Origin: CAZNUM01 sp046861615
GTDB taxonomy: Bacteria; Fidelibacterota; Marinisomatia; Marinisomatales; TCS55
NCBI GenBank assembly: GCA_046861615.1
Contig: JBHHUS010000018.1
Location: 1 to 31,584, forward strand
Reading direction: 5' to 3'
DNA length: 31,584 bases
Positions 15,546-23,535 of the stretch are shown here, piece after piece. The position numbers were made by a program, and so were the translations under genes. The notes under the pieces were generated by a model, which saw only the letters and a program-made list of their open reading frames with translations, did no database searches and was not told where the DNA came from. Numbering within the stretch: position 1 is the stretch's first letter; each line of letters begins with the position of its first letter.

Positions 15546-17376
15546 CTGTGACGCTCTTAGCTAAGTTACGGGGTTGATCAACATTACATCCTCGAAAAAC
15601 AGCCAAATGGTAGGCTAGTAACTGCAGAGGAATGGTCGCCAAGATCGGAAAAGTGCGGGGATGTTCCGAGGGAATTTCAATTAGAAAATCGGAAAGTGCC
15701 GCTAAATCCTTGGTATTCTTATCCGTGACTGAAATAACAATGCCCTGTCTGGATTTAACTTCATGAATATTGGATAATACTTTTTCATAAGTTCTATCAT
15801 GGGGGGCCAGAAAAACAACGGGCATTTTCTCGTCAATTAAAGCAATGGGTCCGTGTTTCATTTCAGCCGCCGGATATCCTTCAGCATGAATATAAGATAT
15901 TTCTTTTAGCTTTAACGCTCCCTCTAAAGCCACCGGAAAATTCATTCCGCGGCCCAGATAAAGAAAATTATCCGAATTCTTCGTTTGATCAGCAACAACC
16001 TTAATTGGCTCCGATTGATCCAGAATTTTTGTAATCGAACGGCCAAGCTTATTCAATGCCTGAGCCAATTCAATCCCCCTCGCTTTCGAAAGACCATTCC
16101 GTCGAGCAAAACACAGGGCTAACATAAACAAGACAGTAACTTGAGCCGTGAATGCCTTAGTAGAAGCCACTCCAATTTCAGGTCCCGCATGGGTATAAAT
16201 ACCACAATCAGTCTCCCGAGAGATCGAACTGCCCACAACATTACAAATCCCCAAAGTAAGCGCACCAAAATCTTTGGCCTTTCTGACCGCTGCTAAGGTA
16301 TCGGCAGTTTCCCCAGATTGTGAAATAGCAATGACTACCGTATTACCGTTGAGAATCGGCCTCCGATAACGGAATTCCGAGGCATATTCCACGTGGACAG
16401 GTATATCTGAATATTCTTCCAGTAGGTATTTGCCAATCAAACCAGCATGCCAGGAAGTTCCACAAGCGGTTATGTAAAAATGACTCGCATTTTCGATTCG
16501 CGTTAAATAATCCTGTATACCTCCTAAGTGAGCTGTCCCCTCCACAACATTTAAACGACCTCTCAATGTATCCGTAATCGTATGGCATTGTTCATGAATC
16601 TCTTTTAACATGTAATGGGGATATAGTCCCTTTTCGATCTCCTCAATACTGTATTCGATTCGGGAAATTTTTCTTGAAATCAGCTGATTATCCTCGAGTG
16701 ATTTTATTTTATACCCATGAGGATCAATCACAACGAACTCGCCTTCATCCAGATAGATGACATTCCGGGTATATTCAACAATCGGTGAAGCATCACTGGC
16801 AAGAAAATATTCGTTTTCTCCCAAACCTAAAACTAAAGGACTGCCCAGACGAGCCGCCACCAGCTTCCCTGGTTCATCAGCATTCATCACTACAATACCG
16901 TAAGTCCCCACAACCTGTTTTAAAGCAGCCTGAACAGCAAATTCAAAACGCAGGTTATCTTCATTCTGTATAACCGAAATCAGCTGAACCAAGACTTCCG
17001 TATCAGTTTCGGTCTCTAATTCAATCCCTTTATCCAGTAAATACTGTTTTAAAACAGCATAATTCTCAAAGATTCCATTATGGATGAGCGCAATTTTTCC
17101 ACTGGCATCCAAGTGGGGATGTGCATTCCGATCGCTGGGGACACCATGGGTAGCCCAACGCGTATGACCCATGGCCATTGAACCTGAAAAGTGGTTGTCA
17201 GCTAAAAGGGATTCAAGGACAGAAACTTTCCCTGCCTTTTTCAGCAGCTGAATTCTATTTTCGCCCATAACAGCAATCCCCGCTGAATCATAGCCACGGT
17301 ACTCCAACCTTTTTAACCCATTCATGATGATCGGAACTGATTCCTTAGAACCATAATATCCAATAATTCCACACAT
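15538..17376 (-). CDS. glmS: Glutamine:fructose-6-phosphate aminotransferase (isomerizing)
   Basis: 612 residues, the standard length. The N-terminal MCGIIGYYG gives the catalytic Cys2 (Cys1 after Met removal) of the Ntn glutaminase domain, followed by MGHTRWATHG. Two SIS sugar-isomerase domains occupy about 290-430 and 460-600, with AISQSGETADTLAA, GPEIGVASTKAFTAQ and AEGYPAAEMKHGPIALI, and the conserved C-terminal tail PRNLAKSVTVE. The cytoplasmic enzyme makes glucosamine-6-phosphate, the first step to UDP-GlcNAc for peptidoglycan and LPS. AAGGGAT just before ATG 17376 is a moderate ribosome site. Upstream are 80 bases with no recognisable glmS ribozyme. The stop overlaps the start of the LpoA-like gene, so the two are coupled. 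Confidence 0.98.
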   Translation of the reverse strand: MCGIIGYYGSKESVPIIMNGLKRLEYRGYDSAGIAVMGENRIQLLKKAGKVSVLESLLADNHFSGSMAMGHTRWATHGVPSDRNAHPHLDASGKIALIHNGIFENYAVLKQYLLDKGIELETETDTEVLVQLISVIQNEDNLRFEFAVQAALKQVVGTYGIVVMNADEPGKLVAARLGSPLVLGLGENEYFLASDASPIVEYTRNVIYLDEGEFVVIDPHGYKIKSLEDNQLISRKISRIEYSIEEIEKGLYPHYMLKEIHEQCHTITDTLRGRLNVVEGTAHLGGIQDYLTRIENASHFYITACGTSWHAGLIGKYLLEEYSDIPVHVEYASEFRYRRPILNGNTVVIAISQSGETADTLAAVRKAKDFGALTLGICNVVGSSISRETDCGIYTHAGPEIGVASTKAFTAQVTVLFMLALCFARRNGLSKARGIELAQALNKLGRSITKILDQSEPIKVVADQTKNSDNFLYLGRGMNFPVALEGALKLKEISYIHAEGYPAAEMKHGPIALIDEKMPVVFLAPHDRTYEKVLSNIHEVKSRQGIVISVTDKNTKDLAALSDFLIEIPSEHPRTFPILATIPLQLLAYHLAVFRGCNVDQPRNLAKSVTVE

Positions 17377-17456
17377 ATCCCTTATCCGGAATTTTTTAAT
17401 TGATTACAATAGTCCATATTTCCCTCAAAGTTCCGGAATATAATCAGAACCGCCGA

Positions 17457-19007
17457 TTATTCCCATTCAATCGTACCGGGTGGTTTCGAAGTAACATCAT
17501 AAACTACCCGATTTATACCTTTCACAGAATTAACAATCCGGGATGAAATTTTTGACAGGACTTCTTCCGGCATTCTAAACCAATCAGCAGTCATGCCATC
17601 ACTGCTGGTCACTGCTCTTAATGCCAGTAAATATTCATAAGTACGCTGGTCTCCCATTACACCAACTGTTCTCACTGGTATTAAAATAGAGAAGGCCTGC
17701 CAGATTTCATGATAAAGATTTTCAGTTTGTAAAATGCGTATAAAAATGTCGTCAGCATCCCTCAGAATGGATAAGCGACTGGGGGTAATCTCACCCAATA
17801 TCCGCACTGCTAATCCCGGGCCAGGAAATGGATGGCGTTGAATAAGTGACTCCGGCAATCCCAGTTCGCGTCCTACATTTCTCACTTCGTCCTTAAACAA
17901 ATTCCGCAATGGCTCCACTAATTTAAAACCCATTGATTCAGGCAATCCGCCCACATTGTGATGACTTTTGATCTTATGGGTTGATTTACCAATCCCCACG
18001 CCACTTTCAATAACATCGGGGTACAAAGTTCCCTGAGCTAAAAACTGAACATCACCATCAGCCTTGACAATCCTTTCAAAAGAACGGATAAATTGTTCAC
18101 CAATAATTCGCCGTTTTTCTTCCGGATCAACGACTCCCTTCAACTTTTGGAGAAAAACTGTCGATTCATCTACTACCTTTACCGGAACACCCAGTCCATT
18201 TTGAAGTGCTGAAATGCATTCCTGCGCCTCCTGTTTTCGCATTAGACCATGATCGATTAACACTGCCCTGGATTGGTCTCCAACTGCCCGATGTAGGAGG
18301 GCTGCCACCACTGATGAATCCACTCCACCACTGACACCCACCAAGACCTTTCGATTCCCTACCTGATCCTGGATGTGTTCAATTTGATCATGGATAAAAT
18401 TTCCCGGTGTCCAGTCTGGAGAACAGTGGGCAATACTGAATAAAAAATTCCTCAATACCGTTTCACCCTCAAGAGTATGAGCTACTTCGGGATGAAACTG
18501 GGTGGCATATCTTTGCGTCGAAAAATCCGCCATAGCAGCAATAATACCCTCCCCTGAACGAGCTAATACTGACCAGCCATCCGGAATTTGAGTAACCCGA
18601 TCCATGTGACTCATCCAGACGCGGGTAGGGTTATCCACTTTGCTTAATAATCCTTCCTCATTAATAATTTGAAGATCAGCAAAACCATATTCTCCGTTAC
18701 CGTCATTTTCAACCGTTCCTCCATAGTGATCAGCAAGTAGTTGTAAGCCATAACAGATTCCCAGGATTGGGATATTTAAATCCAAAATGCACTTGTCAAA
18801 TTTAGGCGCCGCTTTTTCATAAACACTGGAAGGACCACCGCTTAAAATAATCGCCCGGGGATGGTTATTTGACACTTGTTCGCAGGGAGTTTCAGGTGAT
18901 AGTATTTCCGAATAGACGTGCTGATCCCGAATCCGGCGGGCAATCAGTTTTGTGTACTGAGAACCGAAGTCAAGAATCGCAATTCCACCAAAATGATCCC
19001 GGTTCAA
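17457..19007 (-). CDS. guaA: GMP synthase (glutamine-hydrolysing)
   Basis: 516 residues, full length. The class I glutamine amidotransferase domain has Cys85 (ILGICYGLQLL) and His172/Glu174 (QFHPEVAHT). The ATP pyrophosphatase domain has the PP-loop GVSGGVDSSVVAALL (about 224-238), and the C-terminal dimerisation domain ends in TSKPPGTIEWE. It converts XMP to GMP in the cytoplasm. The start is a TTG at 19007 overlapping the surE TGA (TTGA); no ATG or GTG lies nearby and the encoded NRDHFGGIAILDFGSQYTK aligns with the family N-terminus. A weak hairpin lies at the stop. Cotranscription with surE and accD is likely from the spacing. Confidence 0.98.
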   Translation of the reverse strand: MNRDHFGGIAILDFGSQYTKLIARRIRDQHVYSEILSPETPCEQVSNNHPRAIILSGGPSSVYEKAAPKFDKCILDLNIPILGICYGLQLLADHYGGTVENDGNGEYGFADLQIINEEGLLSKVDNPTRVWMSHMDRVTQIPDGWSVLARSGEGIIAAMADFSTQRYATQFHPEVAHTLEGETVLRNFLFSIAHCSPDWTPGNFIHDQIEHIQDQVGNRKVLVGVSGGVDSSVVAALLHRAVGDQSRAVLIDHGLMRKQEAQECISALQNGLGVPVKVVDESTVFLQKLKGVVDPEEKRRIIGEQFIRSFERIVKADGDVQFLAQGTLYPDVIESGVGIGKSTHKIKSHHNVGGLPESMGFKLVEPLRNLFKDEVRNVGRELGLPESLIQRHPFPGPGLAVRILGEITPSRLSILRDADDIFIRILQTENLYHEIWQAFSILIPVRTVGVMGDQRTYEYLLALRAVTSSDGMTADWFRMPEEVLSKISSRIVNSVKGINRVVYDVTSKPPGTIEWE

Positions 19008-19771
19008 CTGAAATCCCAGGACTTTAACTGTTCCATAAAAATTAAATTAGTCATCTGAAACTGAATTGGTGTAATACTGACAAATCCTTCACTTAGTGCT
19101 TTTCCGTCATAGTCAATGGAGGGATCGGGATCAACGACATTCCCGGTCATCCAATAATATAGCCGACCCCGGGGGTCCTCCCGTTTTTCAAAACGATCCT
19201 TAAAATAAATGTTACCCTGTTTAGTGATTCGAAATCCTTTAATTTTTTCAACGGGTAATGTCGGAACATTTACATTCAATAAGGTTCCCCTAGGAAGTCC
19301 GTGTTGAAGAATAATTTTTACCAGTTTTTGAGCGATGACTTTTGACGGTTCCAAATTCCCGCCCTTAACGGAATTAAAGCTGATTGCCATGGAAGGAATA
19401 CCCAGGATAGTTCCCTCCGTCGCCGCCGAAAGTGTCCCGGAATAAATTAAACTTTTACCAACATTGGCTCCGGCGTTAATTCCAGAGGCGATAAAATCCG
19501 GCGGTGAATCCATAATGGATTGTACTGCAATTTTTACGCAGTCCGCCGGTGTTCCGTCCACTGAAAAGCCCCGGAAACCATTGCCTCTTTTTACTTCCTG
19601 AATCCGGATTGGATCTGACAGCGTAATAGCATGACCAACGGCACTTTTTTCCGTGTCCGGTGCTACTACAGTAACATTACCAATCTCACGCATGGCCTCC
19701 CACAACGCATAAATACCGTCAGCATAAATACCGTCATCATTAGCGATTAGGATATTCGGTAACCGACTCAT
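19004..19771 (-). CDS. surE: 5'/3'-nucleotidase SurE
   Basis: 255 residues. The N-terminus ILIANDDGIYADGIYAL contains the metal-binding Asp pair, then VVAPDTEKSAVGHAIT with the active-site Ser, GTPADCV, and the family motif SGINAGANVGKSLIYSGTLSAATEG. The enzyme removes phosphate from 5'- and 3'-nucleoside monophosphates and short polyphosphate, acting in the cytoplasm under stress and in nucleotide balance. ATG 19771 overlaps the accD stop by four bases (ATGA) and the gene's stop overlaps guaA, making a tightly coupled accD-surE-guaA unit. The link with guaA (both on nucleotides) may be incidental. Confidence 0.97.
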   Translation of the reverse strand: MSRLPNILIANDDGIYADGIYALWEAMREIGNVTVVAPDTEKSAVGHAITLSDPIRIQEVKRGNGFRGFSVDGTPADCVKIAVQSIMDSPPDFIASGINAGANVGKSLIYSGTLSAATEGTILGIPSMAISFNSVKGGNLEPSKVIAQKLVKIILQHGLPRGTLLNVNVPTLPVEKIKGFRITKQGNIYFKDRFEKREDPRGRLYYWMTGNVVDPDPSIDYDGKALSEGFVSITPIQFQMTNLIFMEQLKSWDFS

Positions 19772-20604
19772 TGAAGAATTCCCAGTAATTTTGTCAGCAC
19801 CCCCTTCATTTTATCCCGGGAGACGATGTAATCAATAAATCCCTTATTCAATAGAAACTCAGCTCGTTGAAAACCCTCCGGAAGGTCTTCGCCAATCGTC
19901 TGTTTGATAACTCTGGGCCCGGCAAAGCCGATCAAAGCCCCTGGTTCTGCCAGAATAATATCACCTAACATGCCATAGCTGGCAGTCACGCCCCCGGTGG
20001 TCGGATCTGTAAGGATTGGAATATAAAGGCCATTTTCCTGCTGAAACCGAGCCAGCTTGGCACTGGTTTTTGCCAGCTGCATAAGTGAAATAGCGCCTTC
20101 CTGCATTCGGGCTCCCCCGGAAGCACAAATCAAAATAAAAGGAATTTTCTGCTCCCGGGCTAAGTCAATGGATCGGGAAACTTTCTCTCCAACAACCGAT
20201 CCCATACTGCCCCCAATAAATTTAAAATTCATAATTCCCAAAACAATATCATGACCATTAATCTTTCCCTGGTAACATATAATGGCATCCTTTTGGCCGG
20301 TTTTTTGTTGACTTTCCTCTAATTGATTTGAATATTTTTTCCCTGCTTTGAACTTCAACGGATCAAGCGGCTGAATATTTGCAAACAACTCTCTCCCTTT
20401 GCCCCCATCCAACAGTAAACTGATGTAAAGCTCCGGAGCAACCCGAAAATGGTGATCACAGTGAGGACAAACAGAAAAATGCTTATCCAATTCCGGTTTG
20501 TAAAGAATCTCAGCGCAGGAGGGACATTTAATCCATAGTCCACTGGGAATTTCTTTTTTCCCGCGTTGCGTAATTTTATCTTGTTTTCTACTAAACCAAG
20601 CCAT
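19768..20604 (-). CDS. accD: Acetyl-CoA carboxylase carboxyltransferase subunit beta
   Basis: 278 residues, typical of AccD. An N-terminal zinc ribbon is formed by C27xxC30 and C46xxC49 (IKCPSC, VCPHCD). The crotonase-like carboxyltransferase core shows DIVLGIMNFKFIGGSMGSVVGEK, LICASGGARMQEG and PTTGGVTASYGMLGD, followed by GFAGPRVI. With AccA it transfers the carboxyl group from biotin to acetyl-CoA, giving malonyl-CoA for fatty-acid synthesis. accA is not in the window. ATG 20604 has no evident ribosome site (TGAGTTAACATGG). It is the first gene of the accD-surE-guaA unit, behind a 169-base gap that may hold its promoter, although the gap also contains an ORF on the other strand. Confidence 0.98.
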   Translation of the reverse strand: MAWFSRKQDKITQRGKKEIPSGLWIKCPSCAEILYKPELDKHFSVCPHCDHHFRVAPELYISLLLDGGKGRELFANIQPLDPLKFKAGKKYSNQLEESQQKTGQKDAIICYQGKINGHDIVLGIMNFKFIGGSMGSVVGEKVSRSIDLAREQKIPFILICASGGARMQEGAISLMQLAKTSAKLARFQQENGLYIPILTDPTTGGVTASYGMLGDIILAEPGALIGFAGPRVIKQTIGEDLPEGFQRAEFLLNKGFIDYIVSRDKMKGVLTKLLGILQ

Positions 20605-20773
20605 GTTAACTCAATCAGATGTGTTCAGGCATATTTCCCTTTCAGAAGAAAAGAAATTATTGGAATCGGTGTTAACTAATCTATTCCCCATTAAGGTTAA
20701 TATGGCCGGAAAATTAGAGCCTTTTCTAACTAAAAACACTTCTATTAGAAATAAAATTCCACCAGTCCGGTAA
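20603..20773 (+). CDS. Small plus-strand ORF of 56 codons, possible remnant or small protein
   Basis: The only plus-strand reading frame in the window that is not a shadow of a gene. It runs ATG 20603 to TAA 20773, exactly filling the gap between tsaB (stop begins at 20774) and accD (start 20604); its ATG and the accD ATG overlap as CATG. The product starts MLTQSDVFRHISLSEEKK and continues with a helical LLESVLTNLF, then a basic tail. The first 25 residues resemble, from memory, the N-terminus of Bacteroidota Crp/Fnr-type regulators (F..I.LSEEE..LLES), but no cNMP-binding or HTH domain remains. It has no clear ribosome site. It may be a decayed gene, a small protein, or chance. I do not recognise it with certainty. 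Confidence 0.3.
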   Translation: MLTQSDVFRHISLSEEKKLLESVLTNLFPIKVNMAGKLEPFLTKNTSIRNKIPPVR

Positions 20774-21439
20774 TTAATTCTTTGACTTGGACTGAATTTT
20801 AAAAGGGTAGATATAATTGGAAACCAATTCTAATGGTTTTTCTGCTTTCCAATCGTCAAAATGCTTTTCAGCCAATAAACCAACTGCTTCGGCAGTGGGG
20901 TGAAATTCAGATGCCTCCAGATCCCTTTTTATCCACTGATCACAACCCATGTGAAGAATCAAATCAAAATGATCCAGATTTTTTTCCACTATTTTCCAGT
21001 TTTCAGCCATAGGAGCTGACATCGGAGTTATGCCAGCCTGATCACAGAAAAATTCCTGGTAGTAAACAATGTCGCGATGTGAATGCAATAATACAATACC
21101 CGTTTCACACTGTTGATTAAAACCAAAAGCTGCCGCCAAAAGTGTCGGTACCGGGATGAGGGATACACGAAGGCCATAAGCAAGGCCCTTCGCAAAATTC
21201 AATCCAACTCGAAGACCGGTAAACGACCCCGGTCCAATGGAGATAGCAATCCCATCCAAATCCTCGAATTTAGAATCATCAACTTTATTTCTTAGATGCT
21301 GATAAAAACGCGGCAACTGTTCCGCATGTTGGCGAGGGAGGTTTTCAGTGAGACTGAATGTTGATTCCCCATCTTCAATAAAAGCAATACTGCACCAGTT
21401 AGTCGCAGTTTCTATGGCTAACAATTTTATTGGACCCAC
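20774..21439 (-). CDS. tsaB: tRNA threonylcarbamoyladenosine biosynthesis protein TsaB
   Basis: 221 residues. The ASKHA-fold N-terminus LLAIETATNWCSIAFIEDG and the conserved AISIGPGSFTGLRVGLNFAKGLAYGL (with the SFTGLR signature) identify TsaB. It is an inactive paralogue of TsaD and bridges TsaD and TsaE in the complex that makes t6A37 on ANN-decoding tRNAs. The start is GTG 21439, overlapping the tsaE stop by 13 bases; it gives GPIKLLAIETA, which matches family N-termini, whereas the next option is a TTG at 21424. The C-terminal half is variable, as usual. Translation with tsaE is probably coupled. tsaD and tsaC are not in the window. Confidence 0.95.
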   Translation of the reverse strand: MGPIKLLAIETATNWCSIAFIEDGESTFSLTENLPRQHAEQLPRFYQHLRNKVDDSKFEDLDGIAISIGPGSFTGLRVGLNFAKGLAYGLRVSLIPVPTLLAAAFGFNQQCETGIVLLHSHRDIVYYQEFFCDQAGITPMSAPMAENWKIVEKNLDHFDLILHMGCDQWIKRDLEASEFHPTAEAVGLLAEKHFDDWKAEKPLELVSNYIYPFKIQSKSKN

Positions 21440-21858
21440 CCGTAGATTTTAAGATTACGAGAATTAGATTCACCAGGGATCCGCGAAAAAATAATTTTTA
21501 TCACTCCATCAGAAAATAACATTTCAATTTTGTCAGCCCATTCAATTGCCGAAATGCCCTGATTCGGTGATAAATATTTTTCTCCGTCAATGTTTAAAAA
21601 TTCCTCCGGAGAAGATAGGCGATAGCAATCCACATGGTAAAACCAATAGCGTTCTCCTCTGTATTCACTGACCAGTTTAAAGGTGGGAGAAGTCACATTT
21701 TCTATTACACCGAGCCCCCGTGCCAGCCCCTGACAGAAGGTAGTTTTCCCTGAACCAAGTTCACCAATCAATGCAATTATGGTTCCGGCGGGTAAATCCT
21801 GAGCCATATCGGCAGCATATGTCTGCATCTCATCAACCGACGTTATTGAGAGTTCCAC
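21427..21858 (-). CDS. tsaE: tRNA threonylcarbamoyladenosine biosynthesis ATPase TsaE
   Basis: 143 residues, normal for TsaE. Walker A is GELGSGKTT (residues 32-40); then NVTSPTFKLVSEY with the conserved TSPTF, FYHVDCYRL as the Walker B-like Asp, and a later AIEWADKI, all typical. It drives the TsaBDE t6A synthesis cycle by ATP hydrolysis. The start is a GTG at 21858 that shares its G with the TAG stop of the porX-like gene (TAGTG). porX next to tsaE is, as I recall, a recurrent pairing in Bacteroidota, so the order here is probably inherited rather than accidental. It overlaps tsaB. Confidence 0.97.
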   Translation of the reverse strand: MELSITSVDEMQTYAADMAQDLPAGTIIALIGELGSGKTTFCQGLARGLGVIENVTSPTFKLVSEYRGERYWFYHVDCYRLSSPEEFLNIDGEKYLSPNQGISAIEWADKIEMLFSDGVIKIIFSRIPGESNSRNLKIYGWVQ

Positions 21859-23414
21859 TATTTCTTCTCCATGGTAAAAACCGGCACCAGAATTTCCTCC
21901 ATGGAAACTCCACCGTGTTGAAAACTGCCTTTTAGAAGTGCTTCATATTTTTGTTGTTGATTCGGATAGATAAAAAATACATCTTTTTTTGCCAGAATGT
22001 AGTTTGTCTGTTTAACAATCTGTGGAAGTTTATACTCCTCCGGATTCCGGATGATTAAAGCATGCCTCTCATTCAGGTTTAGATTACGACCGTATTTATA
22101 TCGGACACCGGTGGAGGTGGTCCTGTCAGCACTGACTACTACTCCATTGCTGACCATAATACTGCCATGGTCACTGGTCATTACAATTTTGAAGCCAGCA
22201 GCGGCAATTACTTTCAACAATTTGAACAGCCATGATTGTTCAAACCAATTTAAAATTGCCTGGCGATACCCGGATTCATCGGGAACAATTTCCTTCAGTA
22301 CATCCGATTCTGACCGGCGGTGAGCCAACTGATCGACAAAATTTACTACAACAGCCAATAAATCCTGTTGAAGATATTCACTAACCCTGGATTGAAATTT
22401 CTGACCATGATCCACCTGCCAGATTTTATGGTAGTGATAAGTTTTTTCACCAAGACCAAACCGTATTAACTGGTCATGTAAAAATTGTTCTTCTAAACTA
22501 TTCATACTGCCGGATTCTGTTCTCAACAGTCCCAGTTGTTCAGGGTATTTCCGACAAAATTCTTCCGGAAAAAGTCCTGAAAAAAGAGCATTACGACTGA
22601 AAGGGGTTGCCGACGGTAAGATGGAAATCGTCGGTATAACGGATAATTGGAAATACTTGCTTAACAACGGATGTAAAACCATGAATTGGTCATGACGCAT
22701 GGCATCCACTACTAGAAAAAATACTTTTTCATCTTGTCTTAAAAGTGGCACCACCTGGGATTTAAAAATATCCACTGATAGAGGAGGGCGATCCGATGCG
22801 CTCAACCAATGTTTGTATTTTTCTTCTATGAACCGAGCAAATTCCTTATTACAGGATTCCATCTGATTCTTTAGGATGGTGCCGAAGTTTATATCCCGGT
22901 GTTCATCAAAATCCAATTGCCATTTTACTAACGATTTATACAGATTCCACCAGTCTTCAAATGATCTGGCCTCCTGTAAGAGTGATTCCATATCCCGGAA
23001 TGATTGCAAATAGTTCCGGGTAGCAAACTCTTCCCGGATTTTAACATTTTCCAGTACCTGCTTGCAGGCCATGAAAATCTGCGTTGGATTGACCGGTTTA
23101 ATTAACAATTGAGCTATCTTTTCGGAAATAGCCCGATCCATCAACCACTCTTCTTCACTTTTAGTAATCATGACTACGGGTAAAGCCGGGTGTAAATCCT
23201 TGATTTTCTGAAGTGTTTCAATTCCATCCAAACCGGGCATGAATTGATCTAATAAAACCAGATCAAAATTTTCAGACCCTGAAAGCGTAATACCATCTTT
23301 TCCATTAGTACAGGAGGCGACTGAATACCCTTTTTCCTCCAGAAATAAAATATGAGGTTTCAGGTGATGAATTTCATCATCAATCCAAAGTATCTTTCCA
23401 CGTGATTTTTCCAT
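21858..23414 (-). CDS. porX: PorX-like response regulator with PglZ/alkaline-phosphatase-superfamily effector domain
   Basis: 518 residues from ATG 23414 (a GTG at 23441 would add nine). The receiver domain (1-120) has acidic pair D12/D13, phosphoacceptor D56 (LLDQFMP), T84 and K106-P107. After a helical linker (120-225) the PglZ-type domain shows D237 (VVDAMRHDQF), the nucleophile-position T270 (SATPFSRN), D361/H365 (FVDQLAHR), D415-H416 (TSDHGS) and H500 (FQHGG), i.e. a complete two-metal set. In Porphyromonas gingivalis PorX is phosphorylated by PorY, works with sigma factor SigP to control type IX secretion, and its effector domain hydrolyses oligonucleotide phosphodiesters. No T9SS gene or PorY kinase is in this window, so the regulated system is open. 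A palindrome lies upstream. Confidence 0.9.
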   Translation of the reverse strand: MEKSRGKILWIDDEIHHLKPHILFLEEKGYSVASCTNGKDGITLSGSENFDLVLLDQFMPGLDGIETLQKIKDLHPALPVVMITKSEEEWLMDRAISEKIAQLLIKPVNPTQIFMACKQVLENVKIREEFATRNYLQSFRDMESLLQEARSFEDWWNLYKSLVKWQLDFDEHRDINFGTILKNQMESCNKEFARFIEEKYKHWLSASDRPPLSVDIFKSQVVPLLRQDEKVFFLVVDAMRHDQFMVLHPLLSKYFQLSVIPTISILPSATPFSRNALFSGLFPEEFCRKYPEQLGLLRTESGSMNSLEEQFLHDQLIRFGLGEKTYHYHKIWQVDHGQKFQSRVSEYLQQDLLAVVVNFVDQLAHRRSESDVLKEIVPDESGYRQAILNWFEQSWLFKLLKVIAAAGFKIVMTSDHGSIMVSNGVVVSADRTTSTGVRYKYGRNLNLNERHALIIRNPEEYKLPQIVKQTNYILAKKDVFFIYPNQQQKYEALLKGSFQHGGVSMEEILVPVFTMEKK

Positions 23415-23481
23415 AATTAGTCGTTGGAAAATTACATCCACCTATCTGTGGGTCTAAACGATTATGTTAAAAGTTACAATT

Positions 23482-23493
23482 ACGATTAATCGT
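23482..23493. promoter_or_regulatory. Perfect 12-bp palindrome between the adenylate cyclase and porX genes
   Basis: ACGATTAATCGT lies about 70-80 bases before the porX-like ATG. The half ACGATTA recurs at 23458-23464, 24 bases away in direct orientation. Such an arrangement could be an operator for porX-tsaE-tsaB. No convincing -35/-10 pair could be fixed; function is inference. Confidence 0.35.
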
Positions 23494-23535
23494 CAGGATT
23501 AAAATAGAATGTTTATCTGGAATAAAAAGTAGCGT

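Noticed and set aside
17377..17456. glmS ribozyme or riboswitch upstream of glmS
   Set aside because: The gap is only 80 bases and lacks the ribozyme core; just a plain ribosome site precedes the start.
17440..17460. Inverted repeat ATAATC/GATTAT at the guaA stop as a terminator
   Set aside because: Only six AT-rich pairs with a nine-base loop and no T-run.
20690..20735. Terminator after tsaB (TTAGA..TCTAA followed by TTTT)
   Set aside because: A five-pair AT-rich stem is too weak to support the call.
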